A stretch of 18,259 nucleotides of DNA, taken from an uncultured Eubacterium sp. GTDB taxonomy: Bacteria > Bacillota > Clostridia > Lachnospirales > Lachnospiraceae. Numbering within the stretch: the stretch's first letter is position 1; each line of letters opens with the position of its first letter. A program made the translations under genes and the position numbers. The notes below the pieces were generated by a model. That model saw nothing but the letters and a program-made list of their open reading frames with translations, did not search any database and was not told the origin of the DNA. The stretch is taken from contig CAUCXT010000047.1 in NCBI GenBank assembly GCA_958446835.1, positions 1 through 18,259 of the forward strand, read 5' to 3'. This document shows positions 6,200-13,317 of the stretch, one piece after another.

Positions 6200-7387
6200 G
6201 TGAAAAAGAGAGTATTAGCACTTGTGCTTGCAGGAACAATGATTTTCGGACTTACAGCATGTAATAAGGGCGGAAACAATGACGCAGGCAATGGCACAGA
6301 CACGGAAACAACATCAGTTGAAGGAGAGACAACAACCGGAGAGACTACAGAGGCGCAGCCGGTTGCACAGACAACACCTATCGCAGACTACAGCGAATAT
6401 GTTAAGATAGGTGCATATAGGGATTTAGAGGTAGAGGTTGATGCTGCTGTTGTTACTGATACACAGATACAGAACAGAAAGGATCAGATAGTTACCTACT
6501 ATAACACCAATATACTTGAGGGTGAGCATATCACAGAGGGTACAACAGCCGATGGCGATGTAATCAATCTTGACTACAGCGGACTTCTTGATGGTACTGC
6601 ATTTGATGGCGGTACAGCTACTTCACAGAAGTATACTGTTGGTTCGGGAAGACTTATCTCAGACCTTGATGAGCAGCTTGCAGGTCTTGAGGTTGGCAAG
6701 GAGTATGAGCTTAAGTGTACATTCCCTGAGGATTACACTGTAAATACAGATCTTGCAGGCAAGGAAGTAACTTTCGTAGTTACTGTCAACTGGATTGAAG
6801 GCGATAAGGATGAGCTTGAGTGGGGCGATGAGCTTGTAAATGCTTATACCAATGGAGAGTACACATCTGCCGATGAGTACGAGAAGAGCTTCACAGATGA
6901 GATGGTTGCATCTGCTCAGGAGGAGCAGCTTACCAACTATACTAACGGGGTATGGTCTAAGGTTATGGAAAACAGCACATTCGAGTCACTTCCGGAGGAT
7001 AAGGTTACTACAATAGCAGATGATTATTATAGCTACTATGTACAGTATTTCACATATTATGCATCGCTCTATGGTATGGATATGACATCATTCCTTTCAA
7101 GTATGTACAATATGACAGACGATGACCTCAGATCAGAATGTCGTACAATGGCAGAGAATGAAGTTAAGTACATTATGATGTCATGTGAGATTTTTAAGGA
7201 TCTTGGTATGACATTATCCGATGAGGAGTACAATACAAGAGCTCAGGAAGTAGCTGAAACGAATGGCTTTGATTCAGCAGCCGCATTTATTGAGCAGTAT
7301 GGCGAGGAGTATGTAAGAGAGAGCTTCATCTTCGACATTATAAGTGATTATCTTAAAGAGAATAATAAGATGGTTATAGCTGAGTAA
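6200..7387 (+). CDS. lipoprotein with trigger-factor/FKBP-type PPIase domain
   Basis: A 395-aa surface lipoprotein. MKKR plus a hydrophobic stretch and the lipobox LTAC give a lipidated Cys21 after signal peptidase II cleavage. A Thr/Glu-rich linker (about 22-62) follows. Residues about 63-116 resemble the trigger-factor N-terminal side, 117-200 an FKBP/trigger-factor PPIase domain (GDVINLDYSG, FDGG, LDEQLAGLEVGKEYEL, FPEDY), and 205-395 the helical chaperone-type C-terminal region. Such proteins, common in Lachnospiraceae, are thought to help secreted proteins fold outside the membrane, like PrsA but unrelated to the parvulins. It starts at GTG 6200, with GGAGG 6 bases before it. It stands alone between two terminators. 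PPIase activity is not proven by sequence. Confidence 0.85.
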   Translation: MKKRVLALVLAGTMIFGLTACNKGGNNDAGNGTDTETTSVEGETTTGETTEAQPVAQTTPIADYSEYVKIGAYRDLEVEVDAAVVTDTQIQNRKDQIVTYYNTNILEGEHITEGTTADGDVINLDYSGLLDGTAFDGGTATSQKYTVGSGRLISDLDEQLAGLEVGKEYELKCTFPEDYTVNTDLAGKEVTFVVTVNWIEGDKDELEWGDELVNAYTNGEYTSADEYEKSFTDEMVASAQEEQLTNYTNGVWSKVMENSTFESLPEDKVTTIADDYYSYYVQYFTYYASLYGMDMTSFLSSMYNMTDDDLRSECRTMAENEVKYIMMSCEIFKDLGMTLSDEEYNTRAQEVAETNGFDSAAAFIEQYGEEYVRESFIFDIISDYLKENNKMVIAE

Positions 7388-7401
7388 GGCATAACATGTT
7401 A

Positions 7402-7439
7402 AAACAGCGTCACATTAAGCTTTTAATGTGGCGCTGTTT
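7402..7439 (+). terminator. terminator-like hairpin after the lipoprotein gene
   Basis: A 17-bp stem with one G-T wobble (AAACAGCGTCACATTAA at 7402-7418 with TTAATGTGGCGCTGTTT at 7423-7439) and a GCTT loop. The U-tract is short (TTT, then GTG). Confidence 0.75.
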
Positions 7440-7512
7440 GTGCTATACTACAAAAACAAAGTAGTTTGACGTTTACGTACAGGGAAGGTATTTTTCAGGA
7501 GGAGAGACAACT

Positions 7513-9000
7513 ATGAAAGAAGCGGGAGATATTTTCAGGGAAGTGGCACAAGCCGCAGGGGATATAGTTTTCAGATATGATTTAAAGACGAAGAAGTTTA
7601 TGCAGTATTCGGATAGAAGCGAGTTGTCGAAGTATGGCTCATGGCTTCAGGATTTTGATCTGGCAATGGTCAATGCCAATATGATTTACCGGGAGGATAT
7701 TGATGAATTCCTCAAGCTCACCGCAGGAATAAAAAGAGGTGACGCGGGGACTATTGAGGGAATATTCAGAATGAGGCTGCATGTAAGCTCGGACTATCGT
7801 TGGTATAGACTGATTGCAAGGACGAAGTTTGACAGTGCGGGAGCCGTTGAGGTACTAGGGCGTGTTACGGATATACATAATTATATGATGAAGGCTGAGG
7901 GAAAGACACATACATACGAAATCATGGGGCATAAGATAGATATGATGGGCTTTTCGGAGCCGGCACATGTCAAAAAAGATATTGTACGCTTCGTAAAAAA
8001 ACACAGAACAGATACCATGCTTGCATGTATACTGTTCGATATTCCGGAGTATGATAATATTGTGTGTGAGCTTAGCAAGGCTAAATCGGAGGAGTTTTTA
8101 ATCAGCCTTTTAAGACGGATTAAGAGCGGCTTCCCACATGGCACATTTGTATGTAAAGTTGATGTACATAGATTCGCTCTGTTTTCAGGTGGATTTGCAG
8201 GAGCTAATGAGCTTTTGGAGGCTGTTACCGGAAGTATGAAGGAGATAGCTGCGCTTGGTCAGCAGTATGAACAGCAGCTTTTTGGCCGGCCGCTTGATGT
8301 GTATGCAGGAATAGATTTCGAGTGTAACCATGAAGGCATAGAGAATGTTATATATGATAGAGCAATAACGGCATTGGAGAATATGAGCAGGGAAAATACC
8401 GGGAAAATCTCATTTTATAAGAAACCGGATGAGGATGTCACCGGTTTTGAGGCGGCAAGTTCGGAACAGGAGGATATGATTGCTGAGTATATCATAGAGC
8501 TTCTTGAGGATGAAGAACCGGATGAGATACCAGATAAAGACGAGGTTAAGGCGCATGTTAAGGCATGTATACATATTCTTCTTGAAAAGGTTGCACTCAG
8601 GTATGGGTTTGACAGAGTTTCAATGAGTATATGTACAGATGGCGAATATGAAAGATATGCGCAGTGGAGCGATGAACAGCTTGCAGACATTCCTGAGGGA
8701 TGCCTGCTTAACATAGAGGGAAATCAGAAGCTGATTGAAAGCAAGGTTAACTTCTGGGAGCCATACATTGTAAATGATGTCTACTCTTACCCGGACAGCA
8801 GTGAATATGGAAGAATGGTTGGGCTGAGCTCTGTCAGAAGCTTTGCACAATCCGGATTTGAATGTACTGATGGGGTGAGAGTCATAGTATCATTTGAGTT
8901 TTACCGGAAGCCGCATGTGTGGAGCACTGAGGAGATAAATGCATTCAACACCGTGAAACAGGTTGCGGATTTCTGCGCAAGATATATAGAGGAACATTAG
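7513..9000 (+). CDS. PAS-like / degenerate GGDEF / GAF-like signalling protein
   Basis: A 495-aa soluble protein with no membrane segment. Residues about 5-125 look like a PAS_3-type sensor (IVFRYDLKTKKF, FRMRLHVSSDYRWYRLIARTKFD, GRVTDIH). Residues about 132-302 look like a GGDEF fold, but where the GG(D/E)EF signature should stand the sequence reads VDVHRFALF (216-224), so diguanylate cyclase activity is unlikely. Residues about 345-495 look like a GAF-type sensor (LRYGFDRVSMSICTDG ... VIVSFEFYRKPHVWSTEEINAFNTVKQVADF). An acidic linker (315-342) separates the last two. It may bind c-di-GMP, GTP or another ligand, or be purely a scaffold. ATG 7513 follows GGAGGAGAG. A possible promoter (TTGACG 7466-7471, TATTTT 7489-7494) would leave a very short leader. 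Confidence 0.75.
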   Translation: MKEAGDIFREVAQAAGDIVFRYDLKTKKFMQYSDRSELSKYGSWLQDFDLAMVNANMIYREDIDEFLKLTAGIKRGDAGTIEGIFRMRLHVSSDYRWYRLIARTKFDSAGAVEVLGRVTDIHNYMMKAEGKTHTYEIMGHKIDMMGFSEPAHVKKDIVRFVKKHRTDTMLACILFDIPEYDNIVCELSKAKSEEFLISLLRRIKSGFPHGTFVCKVDVHRFALFSGGFAGANELLEAVTGSMKEIAALGQQYEQQLFGRPLDVYAGIDFECNHEGIENVIYDRAITALENMSRENTGKISFYKKPDEDVTGFEAASSEQEDMIAEYIIELLEDEEPDEIPDKDEVKAHVKACIHILLEKVALRYGFDRVSMSICTDGEYERYAQWSDEQLADIPEGCLLNIEGNQKLIESKVNFWEPYIVNDVYSYPDSSEYGRMVGLSSVRSFAQSGFECTDGVRVIVSFEFYRKPHVWSTEEINAFNTVKQVADFCARYIEEH

Positions 9001-9008
9001 GGTCTGAT

Positions 9009-9049
9009 AAAAAGTCATCCGCGTATGATGTCGGCGGATGGCTTTTTTT
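9009..9049 (+). terminator. rho-independent terminator
   Basis: A 14-bp stem with one wobble (AAAAAGTCATCCGC at 9009-9022 and GCGGATGGCTTTTT at 9034-9047), then further Ts to 9049. It ends the PAS/GGDEF/GAF transcript. Confidence 0.9.
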
Positions 9050-9077
9050 GTCGAATACTTTATAAGCTATCTATGAT
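9048..9077 (+). promoter_or_regulatory. possible promoter for the 118-aa hypothetical
   Basis: TTGTCG (9048-9053), 18-base spacer, TATGAT (9072-9077). It overlaps the end of the preceding terminator. A moderate match only. Confidence 0.4.
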
Positions 9078-9180
9078 AATCATCTGTTAAAATTTAGTTG
9101 TATCGGAAGCAGGGCACAAGCATTTGTTGGTATTGCTGTCTGTGCTGGGGAAGCAAAAAAGGAAATGGAGGGTTATCAGG

Positions 9181-9537
9181 ATGCTTTATAATTCAGAAAA
9201 AAGAGAGCACGAAAGCATAAGCGGAGCCTATGTTCAGGCAAAGATAATCCGCAAGGAGGATAAAAAAATTTATCTCAGAATCTGGAACAGTGGCACACAG
9301 CCGGCATATAATGTTAATTTTTACATACCCAAAGGTCATAGAATATGTGTTTTGAGAAGTCGTTTGGAGTGCCGGATATTAAAGCCGGGGCAGGCATTTG
9401 ATGAGTATGCGGTTGCAGATGAAAAGCTGGTAAAGAGCGTGTCGATAGTCACTTATTGGGAGGACGAAAAGGGCTGCCTGTATTCCATGGAGCAGACAGA
9501 ACCCGCCCGAAATATAATTAAAAAAATATGTGTGTAA
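9181..9537 (+). CDS. hypothetical protein, Ig-like beta-sandwich pattern
   Basis: I do not recognise this 118-aa protein. It has no signal peptide or membrane segment. The pattern of alternating beta-type segments with IYLRIWNSGTQPAYNVNFYIP (about residues 30-51) resembles Ig-like or CARD-type beta-sandwich domains in which an 'N-x-G-x-x-x-A-x-N-V' loop recurs. The ATG at 9181 is preferred, with GGAGG 9 bases upstream; an in-frame TTG at 9124 would add 19 residues but has no good ribosome binding site. It is a single gene between a terminator and the next promoter. Confidence 0.6.
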   Translation: MLYNSEKREHESISGAYVQAKIIRKEDKKIYLRIWNSGTQPAYNVNFYIPKGHRICVLRSRLECRILKPGQAFDEYAVADEKLVKSVSIVTYWEDEKGCLYSMEQTEPARNIIKKICV

Positions 9538-9571
9538 TTTATGAATGATTGATTTGATATCGCACATACTA

Positions 9572-9600
9572 TTGACGTGGCAGAAAACAAGTTATATTGA
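9572..9600 (+). promoter_or_regulatory. possible promoter of the Asn/Lys-rich small gene
   Basis: TTGACG (9572-9577), 17-base spacer, TATTGA (9595-9600); an alternative -10 TATATT overlaps at 15-base spacing. The hit lies about 45 bases before the start codon of the 58-aa gene. Confidence 0.45.
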
Positions 9601-9642
9601 ATAAAAGGCTGTCATCAATAAAATGTGGAAATGAGGTCAATT

Positions 9643-9819
9643 ATGAGCGAAAATTACAGTGAACAGAACAAGTCCTATAACTATGGCAAGGAGCAGAGCA
9701 AGTCTACTAACAAGAATCAGAACAAGTCTGAGAATAAGACTGAGAACAAGAACCAGAACAAGTCTGAGAACAAGAGTCAGAACAAGACTAACAGCAGAGG
9801 CGAAGACTGCTACGAATAA
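9643..9819 (+). CDS. 58-aa Asn/Lys/Ser/Glu-rich repeat protein
   Basis: A small, very polar protein beginning MSENYSEQNKSYNYGKEQSK and then running in four-residue units of the type N-K-x-(Q/E), seven times in succession, with a short unlike tail ending RGEDCYE. It has no hydrophobic core, signal peptide or membrane segment and must be disordered. The ATG at 9643 is preferred: GAGG precedes it by 6 bases; an in-frame GTG at 9625 lacks this. Its own promoter and a terminator flank it, so it is probably a true gene. I recall similar short Asn/Lys-repeat proteins in Lachnospiraceae genomes, but I know of no assigned function. Confidence 0.65.
   Translation: MSENYSEQNKSYNYGKEQSKSTNKNQNKSENKTENKNQNKSENKSQNKTNSRGEDCYE
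9709..9792 (+). repeat. 12-base tandem repeat inside the 58-aa gene
   Basis: Seven in-phase 12-base units of the form AAYAAGNNNSAG (last unit ends AAC). Each encodes Asn-Lys-x-Gln/Glu, with x being Asn, Ser or Thr. Two units (9721-9732 and 9757-9768) are identical. Variation falls mainly in the third codon and at synonymous sites, so the reading frame has been kept under selection or the array is young. Confidence 0.85.
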
Positions 9820-9831
9820 CCAGCTCTGGGC

Positions 9832-9865
9832 TTGGGACAGGGGTCAGACACCCTGTCCCAATTTT
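9832..9865 (+). terminator. GC-rich terminator between convergent genes
   Basis: A perfect 11-bp stem TTGGGACAGGG (9832-9842) and CCCTGTCCCAA (9851-9861), 8-base loop, then TTTT. It ends the 58-aa gene and lies 12 bases from the 3' end of the transporter gene on the other strand. Confidence 0.85.
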
Positions 9866-9877
9866 GTGTGTCCGCAT

Positions 9878-11020
9878 CTACAGCAACAGGAAGGCTGCGC
9901 CGGACAATACAGCGAGGAATATAAGGTTGTATATTGTAAAGACAAGAATATATTTTCCCTTGTGTGTATTCGGTGCAGTGCAGTAACCGCGGTACGATAT
10001 TATACTTGCGAGTGAAGCAATAAGGGTCCCAAGACCTCCTATATTGACACCGTACAACAGGGCGGAATAATTGTCGGTGAAGCCTGATAAGAGTATTGCT
10101 GCGGGAACATTGCTTATGACCTGAGATAGAACAATGCCTGCGAAGGTTTCGTGCCCGGTGATAAGACGGCTCATCAGAGAGGAAACAGCGGATATTCTTT
10201 CCATATTACCTATAAAAATGAAAAAACATACAAAGGTAAGAAGGAGAAAATAGTCTGCCTTGGCGAACAGCTTCCTGTCGCAGATGAAAATGACAACAGC
10301 CGTTATGATAAGCATAATGGGATATTCGATTATATGTACAACACAGGCAATACATACCAGAAAAAGTATCAAATAAACTACTAAATACATGTGCCCATCC
10401 AGCCGGCTGTCCGGCACAGCAGCATTGCTGTCGATAGGCTTGCTTTTCAGTAGCAGAATTGCCGCCACGAGCAGTAGTGCGGATATAATTGTGAGCGGAA
10501 GCATGAGCAATAAAAATTCCTGTATAGATATATGAAAGGCTGAGTACAGATAAAGGTTCTGCGGATTGCCTATAGGAGTTAACATGCTTCCGAGATTGGC
10601 GGCTATTGTCTGCAATGCTATCACGGGAATGAGCAACTCTGTCATGCCTGAGGCTGTTAAGAGCATAACGGCAAAAGGTACAAAGGTTATCAATGACACA
10701 TCATTGGTTATGAACATTGAACAGAAAAAGCATAAAAATACAAGGATAAAGATAAGATACCTTGTGCTCCCGGCGCGCTTAAGCAGCATTGCTCCAAGTG
10801 CCTTAAAAAGTCCAACACTCTGCAAACCTGAGACTACCAGCATCAGGCAGAACAGCAATGATATTACTCTGTAGTCGATGTATCCGGCATAAGCCTTGTC
10901 CGGGTGCACAAAGAACATTGAAATCACGGCGAGAACGGCGGCTGCGGACAGCACTGCCTCATTCTTTATGAATCCGATTATCTTTTTTATGATATTATTT
11001 GTTCCTTCGTTCGCGTACAT
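9878..11020 (-). CDS. ion transporter of the SLC13/ArsB/NhaD (IT) superfamily
   Basis: A 380-aa membrane protein with about 10-11 hydrophobic segments. Two family landmarks are visible: FITNDVSLITFVPFAVML in the first half, followed by LGSMLTPIGNPQNLYLY, and FFIFIGNME ... VLSQVISNVPAAILLSGF in the second half. These mark the ion transporter superfamily that includes citrate/dicarboxylate carriers (SLC13, CitM), ArsB and NhaD. The substrate cannot be told from sequence; no ars genes are near, so arsenite is not favoured. The ATG at 11020 (GAGGAGG 7 bases before) is preferred over an adjacent GTG at 11023 that overlaps the upstream gene's stop. It is translationally linked to the 89-aa gene. 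Confidence 0.85.
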   Translation of the reverse strand: MYANEGTNNIIKKIIGFIKNEAVLSAAAVLAVISMFFVHPDKAYAGYIDYRVISLLFCLMLVVSGLQSVGLFKALGAMLLKRAGSTRYLIFILVFLCFFCSMFITNDVSLITFVPFAVMLLTASGMTELLIPVIALQTIAANLGSMLTPIGNPQNLYLYSAFHISIQEFLLLMLPLTIISALLLVAAILLLKSKPIDSNAAVPDSRLDGHMYLVVYLILFLVCIACVVHIIEYPIMLIITAVVIFICDRKLFAKADYFLLLTFVCFFIFIGNMERISAVSSLMSRLITGHETFAGIVLSQVISNVPAAILLSGFTDNYSALLYGVNIGGLGTLIASLASIISYRGYCTAPNTHKGKYILVFTIYNLIFLAVLSGAAFLLL

Positions 11021-11022
11021 CA

Positions 11023-11292
11023 CTAATCCTCCTCAATAACATGGATTTCGAGATAGTCGAAGTCTATATGTTCAACAAAGCTGTCCTGAGTGAAACGAGC
11101 CTTGCTGAATTTCTTAAAGTCATTTATATTGATATCAAGCCATGCAGGTACCTGAAGGTCGAAGGCATGACATGCCTCATCAAGTGCGGAAAAGACCTTT
11201 TTTGTGCGGTTCATATCAGGGTTATCATTGCAGACTACCATATCACGTATAAGATGATTGTGTTTAATTTCTTTTACCCATAGTCGAAACAT
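11023..11292 (-). CDS. 89-aa conserved clostridial hypothetical protein
   Basis: A small soluble protein (MFRLWVKEIKHNHLIRDMVV ... TKKVFSALDEACHAFDLQVPAWLD ... ARFTQDSFVEHIDFDYLEIHVIEED). I recognise the pattern, especially KVFSALDEACHAFDLQVPAWLD and FDYLEIHVIEED, as a short protein widespread in Lachnospiraceae and related Clostridia, but no function is known to me. The ATG at 11292 follows GAGG at 5 bases. It is the first gene of an operon with the transporter, from which it is separated by 2 bases; its own GAGGAGGAT codons at the end double as the ribosome binding site of the transporter. Confidence 0.75.
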   Translation of the reverse strand: MFRLWVKEIKHNHLIRDMVVCNDNPDMNRTKKVFSALDEACHAFDLQVPAWLDININDFKKFSKARFTQDSFVEHIDFDYLEIHVIEED

Positions 11293-11306
11293 GTTTCCTC
11301 ATTTCC

Positions 11307-11355
11307 GGCGGATGATATCCGCCATTTTATATTAATCCATGCCGTATAACGGCAT
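11307..11355 (-). other. two short hairpins in the leader of the 89-aa gene
   Basis: GGCGGAT-GAT-ATCCGCC (11307-11323) and ATGCCGT-ATA-ACGGCAT (11339-11355) are each perfect 7-bp stems with 3-base loops, 15 bases apart, in the divergent region. The first is only a few bases before the ribosome binding site of the 89-aa gene. A -10 TATAAT on the minus strand lies just beyond, near 11370, with no clear -35. Confidence 0.4.
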
Positions 11356-11412
11356 CAATTGTATATTATAACCGTAAAAGTTAATTGTGCATATATATTT
11401 TTTATTATGCAA

Positions 11413-11441
11413 TTGAAAAAAAGCTGTGGATTCTGTAAAAT
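11413..11441 (+). promoter_or_regulatory. promoter of the PTS EIIC-like gene
   Basis: TTGAAA (11413-11418), 17-base spacer, TAAAAT (11436-11441). It would give a leader of about 50 bases. Confidence 0.6.
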
Positions 11442-11498
11442 ATAGAAGGCGGAGGATGCCGCATAAAAGGTTTATTTTGATGGGGGTGTCAGAATAAG

Positions 11499-12527
11499 AT
11501 GAAGAAAATACTTAAGAAGATTTTTGTTGATGGTTTTACCGGGATGACACAGGGAATGTTTGTGACTCTTATCATGGGAACGGCATTTGTCCAGCTCGGG
11601 ACATGGATTGGCGGATACATAGGAGCGCAATTTATTATATTTGGCAATATTGCCAAGCTGCTCACCGGCGCCGGGATAGGCGTGGGGGTGGCAGCTATGT
11701 TCGGTGCGGATTCACTTGTGACTGTTTCGGCAGCGATAGCAGGAATGCTTGGAGCGTTTCACGGATTAGGGTCGGCGGCACTTGGAAATTCCGGGGAACC
11801 ATTGGGTGCGTTTGTTGCTGCCTATATAGCCATAGAGATTGGAATGCTTATATCGCAAAAGACAAGCTTCAGCCTCATATTGACGCCGGTTGCGGCAATA
11901 TTGTCGGGAGCGCTTGTCGGATACTTTGCTACACCATATATAACAAGATTTATATACTGGATTGGAAGTCTTGCCGGCTATAATGTTGCCGCCTCACCGA
12001 TTATAGGTGGAATAATTGTGGCAGTTTTGTTCTCGCTTTTTGCTGTAATGCCGCTTAACCTTCCGGCACTTGCCATGTCACTGGGACTTTCCGGTGTGGC
12101 AGCAGGTGCGGCGACTATCGGGGTATGTTGCAGCATGGTTGGATTTGCCGTTTCCGGATATCGGGATAATAAGCTTGGAGGCGTATTTGCACACGGCTTT
12201 GGTTCTGCGGTATTACAGTTTCCGAATGTACTTAAAAGACCGCTCATACTTATCCCATCTATAATATCAAGTGCAATACTAGGACCATTCGGAGCAGCAC
12301 TTTTAAAGCTGTCAGATACCGCCTATGGAGCGGGGACGGGTTCGCTTGTCATGATTGGCCAGTTTGAGACGTGGCGCTGTATGGTTTCGGGGACTCCGGT
12401 TCCTATTGTTGTTATAGAAATATTTCTTATGCATTTTCTGCTTCCGGGGTTAATCTGTCTGGCGGTCAGTGAAGTAATGAGAAAGCTTAATTGGATTAAA
12501 AAAGGAGATATGAGGCTTTTGCACTGA
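11499..12527 (+). CDS. PTS EIIC-like membrane protein (PfoR type)
   Basis: A 342-aa, Gly/Ala-rich protein with about 8-10 membrane segments, matching the short EIIC family (PTS_EIIC_2) that includes Clostridium perfringens PfoR. Landmarks: MTQGMFVTLIMGTAFVQLG (16-34), AAMFGADSLVTVSAAIAGMLGAFHGLG, GNSGEPLGAFVAAYIA and GQFETWRCMVSGTPVP near the C-terminus. Despite the name, these proteins lack linked EIIA/EIIB domains; none is encoded nearby either. PfoR was first reported as a regulator of perfringolysin, but a transport role is as likely. ATG 11499; the GGGGGTG before it is a fair ribosome binding site. Its last 78 bases overlap the end of yyaC on the other strand. Confidence 0.82.
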   Translation: MKKILKKIFVDGFTGMTQGMFVTLIMGTAFVQLGTWIGGYIGAQFIIFGNIAKLLTGAGIGVGVAAMFGADSLVTVSAAIAGMLGAFHGLGSAALGNSGEPLGAFVAAYIAIEIGMLISQKTSFSLILTPVAAILSGALVGYFATPYITRFIYWIGSLAGYNVAASPIIGGIIVAVLFSLFAVMPLNLPALAMSLGLSGVAAGAATIGVCCSMVGFAVSGYRDNKLGGVFAHGFGSAVLQFPNVLKRPLILIPSIISSAILGPFGAALLKLSDTAYGAGTGSLVMIGQFETWRCMVSGTPVPIVVIEIFLMHFLLPGLICLAVSEVMRKLNWIKKGDMRLLH

Positions 12528-13103
12528 ATGTAATGGGTCAAGACAGTAAAGAAGACCGGTTACAATAATGTCCGCAAGTTCCATGACAACATTGAGCCTT
12601 GTGGTCTGCAAAAGCATCGGATCATTGGTACCGGATAAATTCACTATTCCGGTAATATGAAGGTCTCCTACATCAGGCAGCTGCTTGTTAACCCCAAGCC
12701 CCGGCTTCAAAGGTCCCGTTCCGACAGTGACATAGCCAATGTGTCCTTGTGTCCCTAAGGAGGCATCCACTGCAATACAGAAGGGCTTGCTGTGCCTGAA
12801 ATATATTTCGGACAATATACTTTCAAGGTTGGTTGCGTGTACAGGGGATGACAGTGTTCCATACACGGTAATACCATTTTTTTGATGCTTTTTTCCGCTT
12901 TTTTGGAGAGCCTTGGACAGCTTATAGCCGACAATCGGTCCGAGACTGTCTCCTGTTGAACGGTCTGTGCCGATACAGATTATGATAACATCGTCAAGCG
13001 GACGGTCGGTTTTTAGCAGCAGTTCGGTAAGCTGTACGCCGATTTTGCATGCTGCATTAGGTTTGGAAGTGTCAAAATAATAATTTTCGGTTAATGTTTT
13101 CAT
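12450..13103 (-). CDS. yyaC: YyaC family sporulation protein (DUF1256)
   Basis: A 217-aa YyaC-type protein, related to the germination protease (GPR)/hydrogenase-maturation protease fold. The signature CIGTDRSTGDSLGP is at 43-56, with AVDASLG (111-117) and GVNKQLPDVGDLHITGIVN (137-155) also typical. In spore formers YyaC is a spore-associated putative protease; its target is unknown. The ATG at 13103 lacks a good ribosome binding site; a TTG at 13130 in frame is the alternative (226 aa). The last 26 codons run antisense inside the PTS EIIC-like gene, and I judge about the last 20-25 residues (after LLYCLDPLH) to be a non-conserved extension. The gene marks the organism as of spore-forming descent. 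Confidence 0.9.
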   Translation of the reverse strand: MKTLTENYYFDTSKPNAACKIGVQLTELLLKTDRPLDDVIIICIGTDRSTGDSLGPIVGYKLSKALQKSGKKHQKNGITVYGTLSSPVHATNLESILSEIYFRHSKPFCIAVDASLGTQGHIGYVTVGTGPLKPGLGVNKQLPDVGDLHITGIVNLSGTNDPMLLQTTRLNVVMELADIIVTGLLYCLDPLHSVQKPHISFFNPIKLSHYFTDRQTD

Positions 13104-13110
13104 ACTGGAA

Positions 13111-13139
13111 TTATATGTAGACAGGGACAACTTTATTCA
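13111..13139 (-). promoter_or_regulatory. possible sigma-G-like promoter of yyaC
   Basis: On the minus strand TGAATA (13139-13134) and CATATAA (13117-13111) resemble the forespore sigma-G hexamers (TGAATA, CATACTA), separated by 16 bases, one or two fewer than usual. The expected start would fall almost on the yyaC ATG at 13103, implying a leaderless message or a different start. Confidence 0.35.
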
Positions 13140-13221
13140 ATATACATTTGATAACGGAGATTTATTGCGAAAAAACACTTAAAAAGTCGCAAAAAAATAA
13201 TGCACATAAGGATAGAAAATG

Positions 13222-13268
13222 GTAAACTGATAATGTTTACAGTCGGTATAGAGGAGTACCGCCTCTAT
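13222..13268 (+). other. two inverted repeats upstream of the LysM operon
   Basis: GTAAAC-7-GTTTAC (13222-13227, 13235-13240) and ATAGAGG-7-CCTCTAT (13248-13254, 13262-13268). The first overlaps a TGATAAT that could be a -10; the second would lie in the leader, about 50 bases before the start codon. They may be an operator and a leader hairpin, or chance. Confidence 0.3.
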
Positions 13269-13317
13269 TGGACGGATTTGGCAGACACAGATATGCGGTA
13301 CGGAAATGAGGTTAATT

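Noticed and set aside
9709..9792. CRISPR-like array
   Set aside because: Units are 12 bases without spacers and lie inside a reading frame; it is a coding tandem repeat.
9659..10015. 118-codon plus-strand frame over the 12-base repeat
   Set aside because: Arg/Thr-rich reading of the same repeat in another frame; it runs through the terminator and into the transporter gene.
9878..11020. Arsenite efflux pump
   Set aside because: The ion transporter fold is shared by many carriers; no arsR, arsA or arsC gene is near.
11499..12527. Complete sugar PTS locus
   Set aside because: No EIIA, EIIB or sugar enzyme gene lies nearby, and the protein is of the short PfoR-like kind.
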